In this document: in pieces, positions 8,847 to 17,260 of the stretch | Layout of the letters: the number at the start of each line of letters is the position of its first letter | How positions within the stretch are numbered: the stretch's first letter is position 1 | Origin: Sporichthyaceae bacterium | Lineage (GTDB): Bacteria > Actinomycetota > Actinomycetes > Sporichthyales > Sporichthyaceae | DNA length: 64,000 bases | Assembly: GCA_036269075.1 (NCBI GenBank) | Contig: DATASX010000118.1 | Location: 19,426 to 83,425 of the forward strand | Direction of reading: 5' to 3' | Translations under genes and position numbers: made by a program | Notes under the pieces: generated by a model | Told to the model about the DNA's origin: nothing | The model's database searches: none | What the model saw: the letters and a program-made list of their open reading frames with translations, nothing else

Positions 8847-8913
8847 GGGCAGAGTTGCAACTGGATTGGCGCGCCGGCGCCACCCGGTCGCCAATCCTGT
8901 TGCAACTCTGCCC
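8847..8913. terminator. Long hairpin, 25-bp stem with one mismatch
   Basis: Arms start GGGCAGAGTTGCAAC and close with GTTGCAACTCTGCCC; each continues with an ATTGGCG/CGCCAAT segment. The loop is 17 bases. It lies 24 bases after the aminotransferase stop and before a convergent gene, so it is a likely bidirectional terminator. Confidence 0.75.
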
Positions 8914-8926
8914 AAGGGCGGTCTAC

Positions 8927-8960
8927 GGGCCGGGGTCGACGGGCCGGGGTCGACGGGCCG
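8927..8960. repeat. Short tandem repeat, GGGCCGGGGTCGAC x 2.4
   Basis: Two exact 14-bp copies (8927-8940 and 8941-8954) and a partial third, in the non-coding gap between convergent genes. No function is evident. Confidence 0.7.
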
Positions 8961-8994
8961 CGGCCACCGGCTTGCGGGGAAGCCCGTCCGCCCG

Positions 8995-9019
8995 GTATTA
9001 TTTGGACGTCAAACTATTG
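8995..9019. promoter_or_regulatory. AT-rich operator-like dyad (TTTGGACGTCAAA core)
   Basis: A strikingly AT-rich island with a TTTG-N5-CAAA dyad, 31-55 bases past the 3' end of the minus-strand MarR gene. It looks like a MarR/TetR-type operator or promoter but no gene clearly starts from it. Low certainty. Confidence 0.3.
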
Positions 9020-9049
9020 TCCACCAAAAGCCCTGAGACACATGCCTGG

Positions 9050-9580
9050 TCATCCGTCAGGAGCCCAAGGATCGTGAGCCGCAGGATCAAAGTCCCCACC
9101 CGCCAGTCGGACGGCCCGGAGCAGGGCCGTCAGGCCTGCGGCCGCTTGCTCGTCCATCCCGGCCAGCGCGAACTCCGCGGCATTGAGCGCCGTCGTCGCG
9201 GCATCCACCAACTCGCGGCCGTCCGGCGTGAGCTCGGCCAGGATCCGGCGTCGGTCGTCGGAGGCCGGGCGCCGGCGCACCAAGCCGCGCGCCTCCAGCC
9301 GATCCACGGTGTTGGTCACCGAGGCCGGATGAACCATCAACCGCTCCCCGATCTTGCCCATCGGGAGTTCGCCGAGCCGGGTGAACGCCAGCAGGCGCAG
9401 CGCCTCGAAGCTGGCGAAGGTCAGTCCGAAGGGACGCAGCACACGTTCGATCTCAGCCAGCAGCATTTGCTGGACCCGCATGACCGAGGTGACGGCCGCC
9501 ATCCGGTCGGCCTGCTCGGGCCACTTCTCCTGCCAGCGCCGGTGCGCCTCGGCGATCGGGTCGAAGGGGAGCCTGGGCAC
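9050..9580 (-). CDS. MarR family transcriptional regulator
   Basis: 176 residues. The winged-helix core is seen in LTFASFEALRLLAFT, GERLMVHPASVTNTVDRLEA and the wing GLVRRRPASDDRRRILAELT; helices for dimerisation flank it. The GTG start lies 7 bases after TACGGT on the minus strand, so it is probably leaderless. It is divergent from the mutase gene, with starts about 60 bases apart, so it probably controls icmF and itself. The ligand, perhaps an acyl-CoA, is unknown. Confidence 0.88.
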   Translation of the reverse strand: MPRLPFDPIAEAHRRWQEKWPEQADRMAAVTSVMRVQQMLLAEIERVLRPFGLTFASFEALRLLAFTRLGELPMGKIGERLMVHPASVTNTVDRLEARGLVRRRPASDDRRRILAELTPDGRELVDAATTALNAAEFALAGMDEQAAAGLTALLRAVRLAGGDFDPAAHDPWAPDG

Positions 9581-9638
9581 ACTCGCAACCGTATCGGTGT
9601 CGACCCAGGAGAAAGCTCTCCTGGCGAGGAGTCGTCAG

Positions 9639-12600
9639 ATGGCTGAAGCGCAGCTCCATGTCCCGTCCCGGCCCATCCGCTTCGTCACCGCGGCCAGCCT
9701 GTTCGACGGGCACGACGCCTCGATCAACATCATGCGGCGACTGTTGCAGGCCCAAGGCGCCGAGGTGATCCACCTCGGGCACAACCGCTCGGTCGACGAG
9801 GTGGTGACCGCGGCGATCCAGGAGGACGTCGACGGGATCGCGATCAGCTCGTACCAGGGCGGCCACGTCGAGTACTTCTCCTACCTGGTCGACCTGCTCG
9901 CCGAGCGCGGCGCCACGCAGATCAAGGTCTTCGGCGGCGGCGGCGGCGTGATCGTTCCGGAGGAGATCGCGCTGCTGTCTGAACGCGGCGTGCGGATCTT
10001 CTCCCCGGAGGACGGTCAGCGGTACGGACTCGAGCGCATGGTCAACCTGATGATCGAGGCGTGCGACACGCCCCGCCCGACTGACGTGGAGTCAGATGCC
10101 TTGCTGGCAGGGGAAATCGGCGCACTGGCGCGCACGATCAGCCTGATCGAGGCCGACGAGTTGCCGGCTTCCGTCCACACGGCGATGACCGCTGCGGCCG
10201 CGGGCCGCACCGCTCCGGTCCTCGGCATCACGGGCACCGGCGGGTCCGGGAAGTCCTCGCTGACCGACGAACTGGTCCGCCGGATCCGGCTGGACCAGCA
10301 GGACAAGCTGCGCGTCGCAGTGATTGCGGTGGACCCGACGCGGCGCCGCGGCGGCGGTGCGCTGCTCGGCGACCGCATCCGGATGAACGGCATCGAGGCC
10401 GCCGCGAGCGGGACCGGCGTGTATTTCCGGTCGCTGGCCACCCGCGGCGCCCGCGAGCTGCCGGACCACCTGACCGGCGTGATCGCCGCGGTCCGCGCTG
10501 CCGGGTACGACATCGTGATCGTCGAGACCCCGGGCATCGGGCAGGGCGACGCGGCGGTGGTCCCGTTCGTCGACACCTCGCTCTACGTGATGACGCCGGA
10601 GTTCGGCGCGGCCAGCCAGCTCGAGAAGATCGACATGCTCGACTTCGCCGACGTGGTGGCCATAAACAAGTTCGAGCGCCGCGGCGCCGAGGACGCCCGG
10701 CGCGACGTCGCGCGGCAGATGGCCCGCAACCGCACCGGTAGCAGCGGGGCCGCCGAGTCGATGCCGGTGTTCGGCACCTCGGCCGCGCGGTTCAACGACG
10801 ACGGCGTCACCGCGCTGTACCAGCAGATCCGCACGCTGCTCACCGAGCACGGCGCCGCGTTCGGTCCCGGACGTCTGGAACACACCGACGTCCGGGCCTC
10901 CAGCTCGCTGGCCACCGTGCTGCCCCCGGCCCGGGTGCGTTACCTGTCCGAGGTCGCCGACACCGTGCGGGACTACCACCGCGACACCGCGACCGAGGTA
11001 GCGGTTGCGCGTCGCGCCCAGCAGTTGCGGGTGTCCCGCGAGCTCGTCGCCGAACGCGGTGGCGAGACGGGCACGCTCGACGAACTGGCCGCCGAGGCGG
11101 CCGCGGAGCTGCCCGCGGCCTCCCGCAAGGCGCTGGACCAATGGCCGGACACCGTTGCCACCTACTCCGGCGACGAGCACGTGACGAAGGTCCGCGACAA
11201 CGAGATCCACACGGCGCTGTGGCGCGAATCGCTGTCCGGCAGCCGGATCCCGCGAGTGTCCCTGCCCCGTCATGTCGACGAGGGCGAGCTGTTGCGCTTC
11301 CTGCGCAACGAGAACCTGCCCGGCTACTTCCCTTACACAGCAGGGGTTTTCCCGTTCAAGCGGGACGGCGAGGACCCGGCCCGGATGTTCGCCGGCGAGG
11401 GCGACGCGTTCCGCACCAACCGCCGGTTCCACCTGCTCGCCGAAGGTCCGGGAGGCACGCGGTTGTCCACCGCGTTCGACTCGGTCACCCTGTACGGCCG
11501 CGACCCCGACCCGCGCCCGGACATCTACGGCAAGGTCGGTACCTCCGGGGTCTCGATCGCGACGCTGGATGACATGAAGGCCCTCTACACCGGCTTTGAC
11601 CTGTGCTCGCCGAGCACCTCGGTGTCGATGACGATCAACGGGCCGGCCCCGACCATTCTCGCGTTCTTCCTGAACACCGCGATCGATACGGAACTGGAGA
11701 AGCTGGCCGCCGAACTCGGCCGCGAGCCCACCGCCGAGGAGGCCGCGGCCAAGCGCGCCTGGGTGTTGGCCAACGTCCGCGGCACGGTGCAGGCCGACAT
11801 CCTCAAGGAGGACCAGGGCCAGAACACCTGCCTGTTCTCCACCGAGTTCAGCCTGAAGATGATGGGCGACATCCAGGAGTGGTTCATCCAGAACCGGGTG
11901 CGCAACTTCTACTCGGTCTCCATCTCCGGCTACCACATTGCCGAGGCCGGGGCGAACCCCATCTCGCAGCTGGCGTTCACGCTGTCCAACGGGTTCACCT
12001 ACGTGGAGAGCTATCTGTCGCGCGGCATGAAGATCGACGACTTCGCGCCGAACCTGTCCTTCTTCTTCTCCAACGGCATGGACCCGGAGTACTCGGTGCT
12101 GGGCCGGGTGGCCCGCCGCATCTGGGCCGTGGCCATGCGCGACAAGTACGGCGCCAACGACCGGTCGCAGAAGCTCAAGTACCACGTGCAGACCTCGGGC
12201 CGGTCGTTGCACGCGCAGGAGATGGACTTCAACGACATCCGCACGACACTGCAGGCGCTGATCGCCCTCTACGACAACTGCAACTCGCTGCACACCAACG
12301 CCTATGACGAGGCGGTCACCACCCCGTCCGCGGAGTCGGTGCGCCGGGCGCTGGCGATTCAGCTGATCATCAACCGGGAGTGGGGGCTGTCGATGAACGA
12401 GAACCCCTTGCAGGGCAGCTACATCATCGACGACCTCACCGATCTGGTGGAGCAGGCCGTGCTCGCCGAGTTCGACCGGATCACCGAACGCGGCGGCGTG
12501 CTGGGCGCGATGGAGACGGGCTACCAGCGCGGCCGGATCCAGGACGAGTCGATGCTCTACGAGCACCGCAAGCACGACGGCTCGCTGCCGATCGTCGGGG

Positions 12601-12878
12601 TCAACACGTTCCTGAACCCGGACGCCCACGGTGCTGTCGCCGACCTGGAACTGGCCCGCGGCACCGAGTCGGAGAAGCAGTCGCAGCTGTCCCGACTGCA
12701 CGATTTCCAATCCCGCAACGCAGCCCCGGCCGATCAGGCCCTGCACCGATTGCAGCAGGCGGCGATGGCCGGCGAGAATGTCTTCGCCGTGCTCATGGAG
12801 GCCGCGCGGGTGTGCTCACTCGGTCAGATAACCGAGGCATTCTTCGAGGTCGGTGGGCAGTACCGCCGCAACGTCTGA
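9639..12878 (+). CDS. icmF: Fused isobutyryl-CoA mutase / GTPase chaperone
   Basis: 1,079 residues, full length for IcmF. The N-terminal B12-binding domain carries DGHDASINIMRR (DxH motif). A MeaB-like G-protein domain follows, with P-loop GTGGSGKSS at residues 199-207 and a later NKFERRGAEDA region. The C-terminal TIM-barrel mutase domain includes FSTEFSLKMMGDIQEW and YHIAEAGANPISQLAF. IcmF interconverts isobutyryl-CoA and n-butyryl-CoA with adenosylcobalamin, and the G domain protects or reloads the cofactor. The ATG has a GAGGAG site and the B12 domain begins soon after. Beta-oxidation genes follow on the same strand, fitting branched-chain and short-chain acyl-CoA catabolism. Confidence 0.93.
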   Translation: MAEAQLHVPSRPIRFVTAASLFDGHDASINIMRRLLQAQGAEVIHLGHNRSVDEVVTAAIQEDVDGIAISSYQGGHVEYFSYLVDLLAERGATQIKVFGGGGGVIVPEEIALLSERGVRIFSPEDGQRYGLERMVNLMIEACDTPRPTDVESDALLAGEIGALARTISLIEADELPASVHTAMTAAAAGRTAPVLGITGTGGSGKSSLTDELVRRIRLDQQDKLRVAVIAVDPTRRRGGGALLGDRIRMNGIEAAASGTGVYFRSLATRGARELPDHLTGVIAAVRAAGYDIVIVETPGIGQGDAAVVPFVDTSLYVMTPEFGAASQLEKIDMLDFADVVAINKFERRGAEDARRDVARQMARNRTGSSGAAESMPVFGTSAARFNDDGVTALYQQIRTLLTEHGAAFGPGRLEHTDVRASSSLATVLPPARVRYLSEVADTVRDYHRDTATEVAVARRAQQLRVSRELVAERGGETGTLDELAAEAAAELPAASRKALDQWPDTVATYSGDEHVTKVRDNEIHTALWRESLSGSRIPRVSLPRHVDEGELLRFLRNENLPGYFPYTAGVFPFKRDGEDPARMFAGEGDAFRTNRRFHLLAEGPGGTRLSTAFDSVTLYGRDPDPRPDIYGKVGTSGVSIATLDDMKALYTGFDLCSPSTSVSMTINGPAPTILAFFLNTAIDTELEKLAAELGREPTAEEAAAKRAWVLANVRGTVQADILKEDQGQNTCLFSTEFSLKMMGDIQEWFIQNRVRNFYSVSISGYHIAEAGANPISQLAFTLSNGFTYVESYLSRGMKIDDFAPNLSFFFSNGMDPEYSVLGRVARRIWAVAMRDKYGANDRSQKLKYHVQTSGRSLHAQEMDFNDIRTTLQALIALYDNCNSLHTNAYDEAVTTPSAESVRRALAIQLIINREWGLSMNENPLQGSYIIDDLTDLVEQAVLAEFDRITERGGVLGAMETGYQRGRIQDESMLYEHRKHDGSLPIVGVNTFLNPDAHGAVADLELARGTESEKQSQLSRLHDFQSRNAAPADQALHRLQQAAMAGENVFAVLMEAARVCSLGQITEAFFEVGGQYRRNV
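10081..10095. repeat. Dispersed palindrome copy CTGACG-TGG-AGTCAG
   Basis: One mismatch from CTGACG-N3-CGTCAG, inside icmF. It is read as T-D-V-E-S-D and uses TCA, an uncommon serine codon here. Confidence 0.6.
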
Positions 12879-12951
12879 TGCAACTGATCGGCGGCCGGAG
12901 GTTGTGCGATCACCACAGGACAATTCGCCCGGGGACGTGCTTGACTGCACC

Positions 12952-12965
12952 CTACCGGCCAGTAC
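12952..12965. promoter_or_regulatory. Operator-like palindrome CTACCGGCCAGTAC within a promoter
   Basis: A TTGACT box (12941) lies just upstream and TACGGA (12963) about 16 bases further on. The imperfect dyad sits between them, as a TetR-type repressor site would. Related CTACT/AGTAC sequences occur before both following acyl-CoA dehydrogenase genes (13862 and 15141). Confidence 0.4.
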
Positions 12966-12975
12966 GGAGGCTTGC

Positions 12976-12996
12976 ATGATTGAGGTTCGCCCATGA
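12976..12996 (+). CDS. Six-residue leader ORF overlapping the next start (MIEVRP)
   Basis: The ATG follows GGAGG by five bases, and also lies 7 bases after TACGGA, so it could be leaderless. Its TGA overlaps the ATG of the dehydrogenase gene (ATGA). Possible translational coupling or attenuation; function inferred only. Confidence 0.4.
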   Translation: MIEVRP

Positions 12997-13850
12997 GTGA
13001 AATCCGCAGGGTCGGCGTGGTCGGGTGCGGCCTGATGGGCTCCGGCATCGCCGAGGTGTGCGCGCGGTCGGGCCTCGACGTGACCATCACCGAGGTCAAC
13101 GAGGACGCCCTGGCCGCGGGTCGCGGGCGGATCACGAAGTCGTTGGACCGGGCCCTGGCGAAGGGCAAGCTTGACGCCGACGCGCACGCGGCCACGTTGG
13201 GCCGGCTGCGCTTCACCGGCGACATCGGCGATTTCGCCGACGTCGACATCGCGATCGAGGCCGTCGCCGAGGTCGAGCAGATCAAGGTCGACATCTTTCG
13301 CGCGCTGGACAAGACCATCGTGAACCCGCGGGCGATCCTGGCGTCGAACACCTCCTCGATCCCGATCATGAAGCTGGGCATGGCCACCGGCCGCCCGGAG
13401 ATGGTCATCGGGATCCACTTCTTCAACCCGGTGCCGGTGCTCAAGCTCGTCGAACTCGTGTCCTCGCTGCTGACCGGTCCGGAGACCGCGGCCCGGGCCG
13501 CCGATTTCGCCACCGCGACCCTGGGCAAGCAGTGCGTCCGCAGCCAGGACCGCGCCGGGTTCATCGTCAACGCGCTGCTGATCCCGTACATCCTGTCGGC
13601 GATCCGCATGATGGACTCCGGGTTCGCCTCGGCCGACGACATCGACCACGGCATGGTGCTCGGGTGCGCCCACCCCATGGGTCCGCTGGCACTGGCCGAC
13701 CTGATCGGCCTGGACACGATCAAGGCGATCGCCGAGTCGATGTACGAGGAGTTCAAGGAGCCCCTGTACTTCGCGCCGCCGTTGTTGCTGCGCATGGTCG
13801 ACGCCGGCCTGCTCGGGAAGAAGAGCGGTCGCGGTTTCCACAGTTACTAA
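12993..13850 (+). CDS. fadB2: 3-hydroxybutyryl-CoA dehydrogenase (FadB2-like)
   Basis: 285 residues, normal for the family. The N-terminal Rossmann motif is VGVVGCGLMGSGIAEV (GxGxxG at 11-16); the catalytic-histidine region is IGIHFFNPVPVLKLVELV; the C-terminal helical domain includes HPMGPLALADLIGLDT and ends GKKSGRGFHSY. It oxidises (S)-3-hydroxybutyryl-CoA to acetoacetyl-CoA with NAD(P)+ and is close to mycobacterial FadB2. Placed after icmF, it could take butyryl-CoA carbons through beta-oxidation. A six-codon ORF overlaps its start. Confidence 0.92.
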   Translation: MSEIRRVGVVGCGLMGSGIAEVCARSGLDVTITEVNEDALAAGRGRITKSLDRALAKGKLDADAHAATLGRLRFTGDIGDFADVDIAIEAVAEVEQIKVDIFRALDKTIVNPRAILASNTSSIPIMKLGMATGRPEMVIGIHFFNPVPVLKLVELVSSLLTGPETAARAADFATATLGKQCVRSQDRAGFIVNALLIPYILSAIRMMDSGFASADDIDHGMVLGCAHPMGPLALADLIGLDTIKAIAESMYEEFKEPLYFAPPLLLRMVDAGLLGKKSGRGFHSY

Positions 13851-13894
13851 CCGGGCGCATTCCTACTAGTACTGACCCGAGGACGTGGCACACC

Positions 13895-15112
13895 ATGGCC
13901 GGATACAAGGGCAACAAGGACTTCGCCGCCTGCACGCTGCCGCAGGATTACGAGGACCTGCGGGCGTCGGTCCGCGCGCTCGCGGAGGAGCAGATCGCCC
14001 CGCACGCGCACGACGTCGACGACCAGGGCCGCTTCCCCAAGGAGGCGCTCGACGCCCTGCGCGCCGTCGGCTTCGACGCCCCGCACGTACCCGAGGAGTA
14101 CGGCGGCCAAGGCGCCGACGCGCTCGCGACGGTGATCGTGGTCGAGGAGATCGCGCGGGTCTGCATGTCCTCCTCGCTGATCCCCGGCGTGAACAAGCTC
14201 GGCTCGCTGCCGTTGATGCTGTCGGGCTCGAAGGACCTCAAGGAGAAGTACCTGACCAAGCTCGCGGCCGGCGAGGGGATGTTCTCCTACTGTCTGTCCG
14301 AGCCGGAGGCGGGTTCGGACGCGGGCAGCATGAAGACCCGCGGGGTGGCCGACGGCGACGACTGGATCCTCAACGGCGCCAAGTGCTGGATCACCAACGC
14401 CGGTGAGTCGGAGTTCTACACGGTCTTCGCGGTCACCGACCCGGATAAGGGCTCCCGCGGTGGGATCAGTGCATTCGTGGTCGAGAAGAACGACAACGGG
14501 GTCTCCTTCGGCGCACCGGAGCGCAAGCTCGGCATCAAGGGCTCGCCCACCCGCAACGTGATCTTCGACGACGTGCGGATCCCCGGCGACCGGCTGATCG
14601 GCAACGTCGGCACCGGCTTCACCACCGCGATGCGGACGCTGGACCACACCCGGATCACCATCGGCGCGCAGGCCCTCGGGGTGGCCCAGGGTGCCCTGGA
14701 CTACGCGGTCGGCTACATGCAGGAGCGCCGCCAGTTCGGCAAGGCGATCTCGGAGTTCCAGGGCCTGCAGTTCATGGTCGCCGACATGGCGATGCAGGTC
14801 GAGGCCGCCCGCCAGCTCGTCTACGCCGCCGCTGGGAAGTCCGAGCGCGAGGACAAGGACCTGACCTACTTCGGCGCCGCGGCCAAGGCCTACGCCTCCG
14901 ACGTCGCCATGAAGGTCACCACCGACGCTGTGCAATTGCTCGGCGGCTACGGCTACGTGAAGGACTACCCGGTCGAGCGGATGATGCGCGATGCCAAGAT
15001 CACCCAGATCTACGAGGGCACCAACCAGGTGCAACGCGTGGTGATCGCCCGCCAGCTCCTGCACCCGCACACCGGGGGCCGGGCCAAGGGAGCCGGCGCA
15101 GCCGCCGGCTGA
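13895..15112 (+). CDS. fadE25: Acyl-CoA dehydrogenase (FadE25-like)
   Basis: 405 residues with all three acyl-CoA dehydrogenase domains. YCLSEPEAGSDAGSMKTR is the FAD/substrate region, CWITNAGESEFYTV and RRQFGKAISEFQ are family signatures, and the catalytic glutamate lies in IYEGTNQVQRV near the C-terminus. The overall match is to mycobacterial FadE25, a short/branched-chain enzyme. The start is MAGYKGNKDF, 44 bases after the dehydrogenase stop, so it is probably in the same operon. Upstream ACTAGTACTG may be an operator. Confidence 0.92.
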   Translation: MAGYKGNKDFAACTLPQDYEDLRASVRALAEEQIAPHAHDVDDQGRFPKEALDALRAVGFDAPHVPEEYGGQGADALATVIVVEEIARVCMSSSLIPGVNKLGSLPLMLSGSKDLKEKYLTKLAAGEGMFSYCLSEPEAGSDAGSMKTRGVADGDDWILNGAKCWITNAGESEFYTVFAVTDPDKGSRGGISAFVVEKNDNGVSFGAPERKLGIKGSPTRNVIFDDVRIPGDRLIGNVGTGFTTAMRTLDHTRITIGAQALGVAQGALDYAVGYMQERRQFGKAISEFQGLQFMVADMAMQVEAARQLVYAAAGKSEREDKDLTYFGAAAKAYASDVAMKVTTDAVQLLGGYGYVKDYPVERMMRDAKITQIYEGTNQVQRVVIARQLLHPHTGGRAKGAGAAAG

Positions 15113-15178
15113 ATCTTCACAAGACCGCTCCCCGGCGATCTACTGGGGGGTAGTCGTCGAGTACGGAGGTACGGGACC

Positions 15179-17050
15179 GTGGCCACTACCCATGTGACGG
15201 AAAAGGAAGCCCGCAAGGTGGCCGAGGCCGCCCGGGAGACCGAGTGGCAGCTGCCGTCGTTCGGCAAGGAGCTTTTCCTCGGTCGGTTCCGGCTCGACCT
15301 GCTGTACCCGCAGCCGGAGCCGGACCCGGAGATGGTGAAGAAGGGCGACGCCTTTTTGGCGAAGCTGCGCGCCTTCCTGGAGGAGCGGGTCGACCCGCTG
15401 CAGATCGAGCGGGACGCCAAGATCCCCGACGACGTGATCGAGGGCCTCAAGCAGCTCGGCACCCTCGGCCTGAAGATCCCCGAGGAGTACGGCGGCGTCG
15501 GGCTCAACCAGGTCTACTACAACCGGGCGCTCGCCCTGGCCGGCACCTGGCACTCCTCGCTGAGCACGTTGCTGTCCGCCCACCAGTCGATCGGCATCCC
15601 CGAACCGTTGCGGCTGGCGGGCACCGAGGAACAGAAGCGCAAGTACCTCCCGCTGGTGGCCAGCACGCACATCAGCGCCTTCCTGCTCACCGAGGTCGAC
15701 GTCGGCTCGGACCCGGCCCGGGTGGCGACCTCCGCGGTGCCGACCGCGGACGGCTCCGGCTATGTCCTGAACGGGCGCAAGCTCTGGACGACCAACGGGG
15801 TGATCGCCGATCTCATCGTGGTGATGGCGAAGGTGCCGAAGTCCGACGGGCACCGCGGTGGCATCACCGCCTTCATCGTCGACGCCCGGGCCCCCGGCAT
15901 CACCGTCGAGCACCGCAACGCCTTCATGGGCCAGCGCGGCCTGGAGAACGGTGTGACGTCCTTCAAGGACGTCTTCGTGCCGGCCGACGACGTGATCGCC
16001 GGCGAGGGACTCGGTCTGAAGGTGGCGCTGGCCACGCTCAACACCGGGCGGCTCTCGCTGCCCGCCGTCTGCGCCGGCGTGACCAAGTACTCCCTCAAGA
16101 TCGTCCGGGAGTGGTCCAACGAGCGCGTGCAGTGGGGCCGCCCGATCGGTCAGCACGATGCCGTCGCCCAGAAGATCGCCTTCATCGCGGGCACCGCGTT
16201 CGCCCTCGAGGCGGTGCTCGAGGTCGCGAGCAAGCTGGCCGACGAGAAGCGCAACGACATCCGCATCGAGGCCGCCCTGGCCAAGCTGTACTCCTCCGAG
16301 ATGGCCTGGCTGGCCGCCGACGAGATGATCCAGGTCCGGGGTGGCCGCGGCTACGAGACGGCGGAATCGCTACGCGCCCGGGGCGAACGGCCGGTGCCGG
16401 CCGAACAAATCCTGCGCGACCTGCGCATCAACCGGATCTTCGAGGGCTCCTCGGAGATCATGCGCCTGCTCATCGCCCGAGAAGCGGTCGATCAGCACCT
16501 GCAGGTGGCCGGGGGGATCATCGATCCGGAGATCGAGCTGAAGGACAAGGCGAAGCCGGCGCTCGCGGCCGGCAAGTTCTACGGCCGGTGGCTACCCACC
16601 CTGGCCGTGGGCGGCGGGCAGAAGCCGGGCAACTACGGCGAGTTCGGCTCGCTGGCCGGCCATCTGCGCTTCGCCGAGCGGTCGTGCCGCAAGCTGGCCC
16701 GGTCGACGTTCTACGGGATGGCCCGGTGGCAAGGCGGGCTGGAGCAGAAGCAGCACTTCCTCGGCCGCATCGTCGACATCGGCGCCGAGCTGTTCGCCAT
16801 CACCGCGTCGTGCGTGCACGCCAAGACGCTGGCCACGGAGGATCCGGCCCGCCAGGACTCGGCCTTCGAACTGGCCGACCTGTTCTGCGGACAGGCCCGG
16901 CGGCGCGTCGACCAGCTGTTCAACGAACTGTGGGCCAACGACGACACGGACAACTACGCCGCCGCGCAGCGGGTGCTGGCGGGTCGCTACGAGTGGTTCG
17001 AGGAGGGAATCCTCGACCCGTCCGGCGGCGGCCCGATGATCCCGACGTAG
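15179..17050 (+). CDS. Large acyl-CoA dehydrogenase with C-terminal extension
   Basis: 623 residues, about 200 longer than ordinary acyl-CoA dehydrogenases and like the very-long-chain/ACAD9 group. The core runs to about residue 440 (FLLTEVDVGSDPARV, KLWTTNGVIADLIVV, catalytic region RIFEGSSEIMRLLIAREAVD). The remainder is a helical domain (GKFYGRWLPTLAVGG, RQDSAFELADLFCGQARRRVDQ). In mitochondrial relatives this extension mediates membrane contact or dimerisation. The GTG start follows GGAGG. It is the third beta-oxidation gene in a row, 66 bases after fadE25. Confidence 0.9.
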   Translation: MATTHVTEKEARKVAEAARETEWQLPSFGKELFLGRFRLDLLYPQPEPDPEMVKKGDAFLAKLRAFLEERVDPLQIERDAKIPDDVIEGLKQLGTLGLKIPEEYGGVGLNQVYYNRALALAGTWHSSLSTLLSAHQSIGIPEPLRLAGTEEQKRKYLPLVASTHISAFLLTEVDVGSDPARVATSAVPTADGSGYVLNGRKLWTTNGVIADLIVVMAKVPKSDGHRGGITAFIVDARAPGITVEHRNAFMGQRGLENGVTSFKDVFVPADDVIAGEGLGLKVALATLNTGRLSLPAVCAGVTKYSLKIVREWSNERVQWGRPIGQHDAVAQKIAFIAGTAFALEAVLEVASKLADEKRNDIRIEAALAKLYSSEMAWLAADEMIQVRGGRGYETAESLRARGERPVPAEQILRDLRINRIFEGSSEIMRLLIAREAVDQHLQVAGGIIDPEIELKDKAKPALAAGKFYGRWLPTLAVGGGQKPGNYGEFGSLAGHLRFAERSCRKLARSTFYGMARWQGGLEQKQHFLGRIVDIGAELFAITASCVHAKTLATEDPARQDSAFELADLFCGQARRRVDQLFNELWANDDTDNYAAAQRVLAGRYEWFEEGILDPSGGGPMIPT

Positions 17051-17260
17051 TGCCGCCGGCGGTTACGGGTACGCGACCGGCGTAGATTCGGCGGCGGCGC
17101 CACGCCGTGCCCAGGGGTCTCCTTTACCTTTTGTTGGGATTTGCCTGGGAATGTCGTGTTTCGATGTGGGTAACTCGGAGGTTCCGGCCTTGCGCCCTGA
17201 ACCGGACCCTTCGACACAGCGCCACCCCGCATCAGCAAGCCCTCAGGAAGCGGAGCACGC

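Noticed and set aside
10092..12746. 884-codon open frame antisense to icmF
   Set aside because: Open only because of third-position GC bias; no domains, and the sense strand is a full, conserved mutase.
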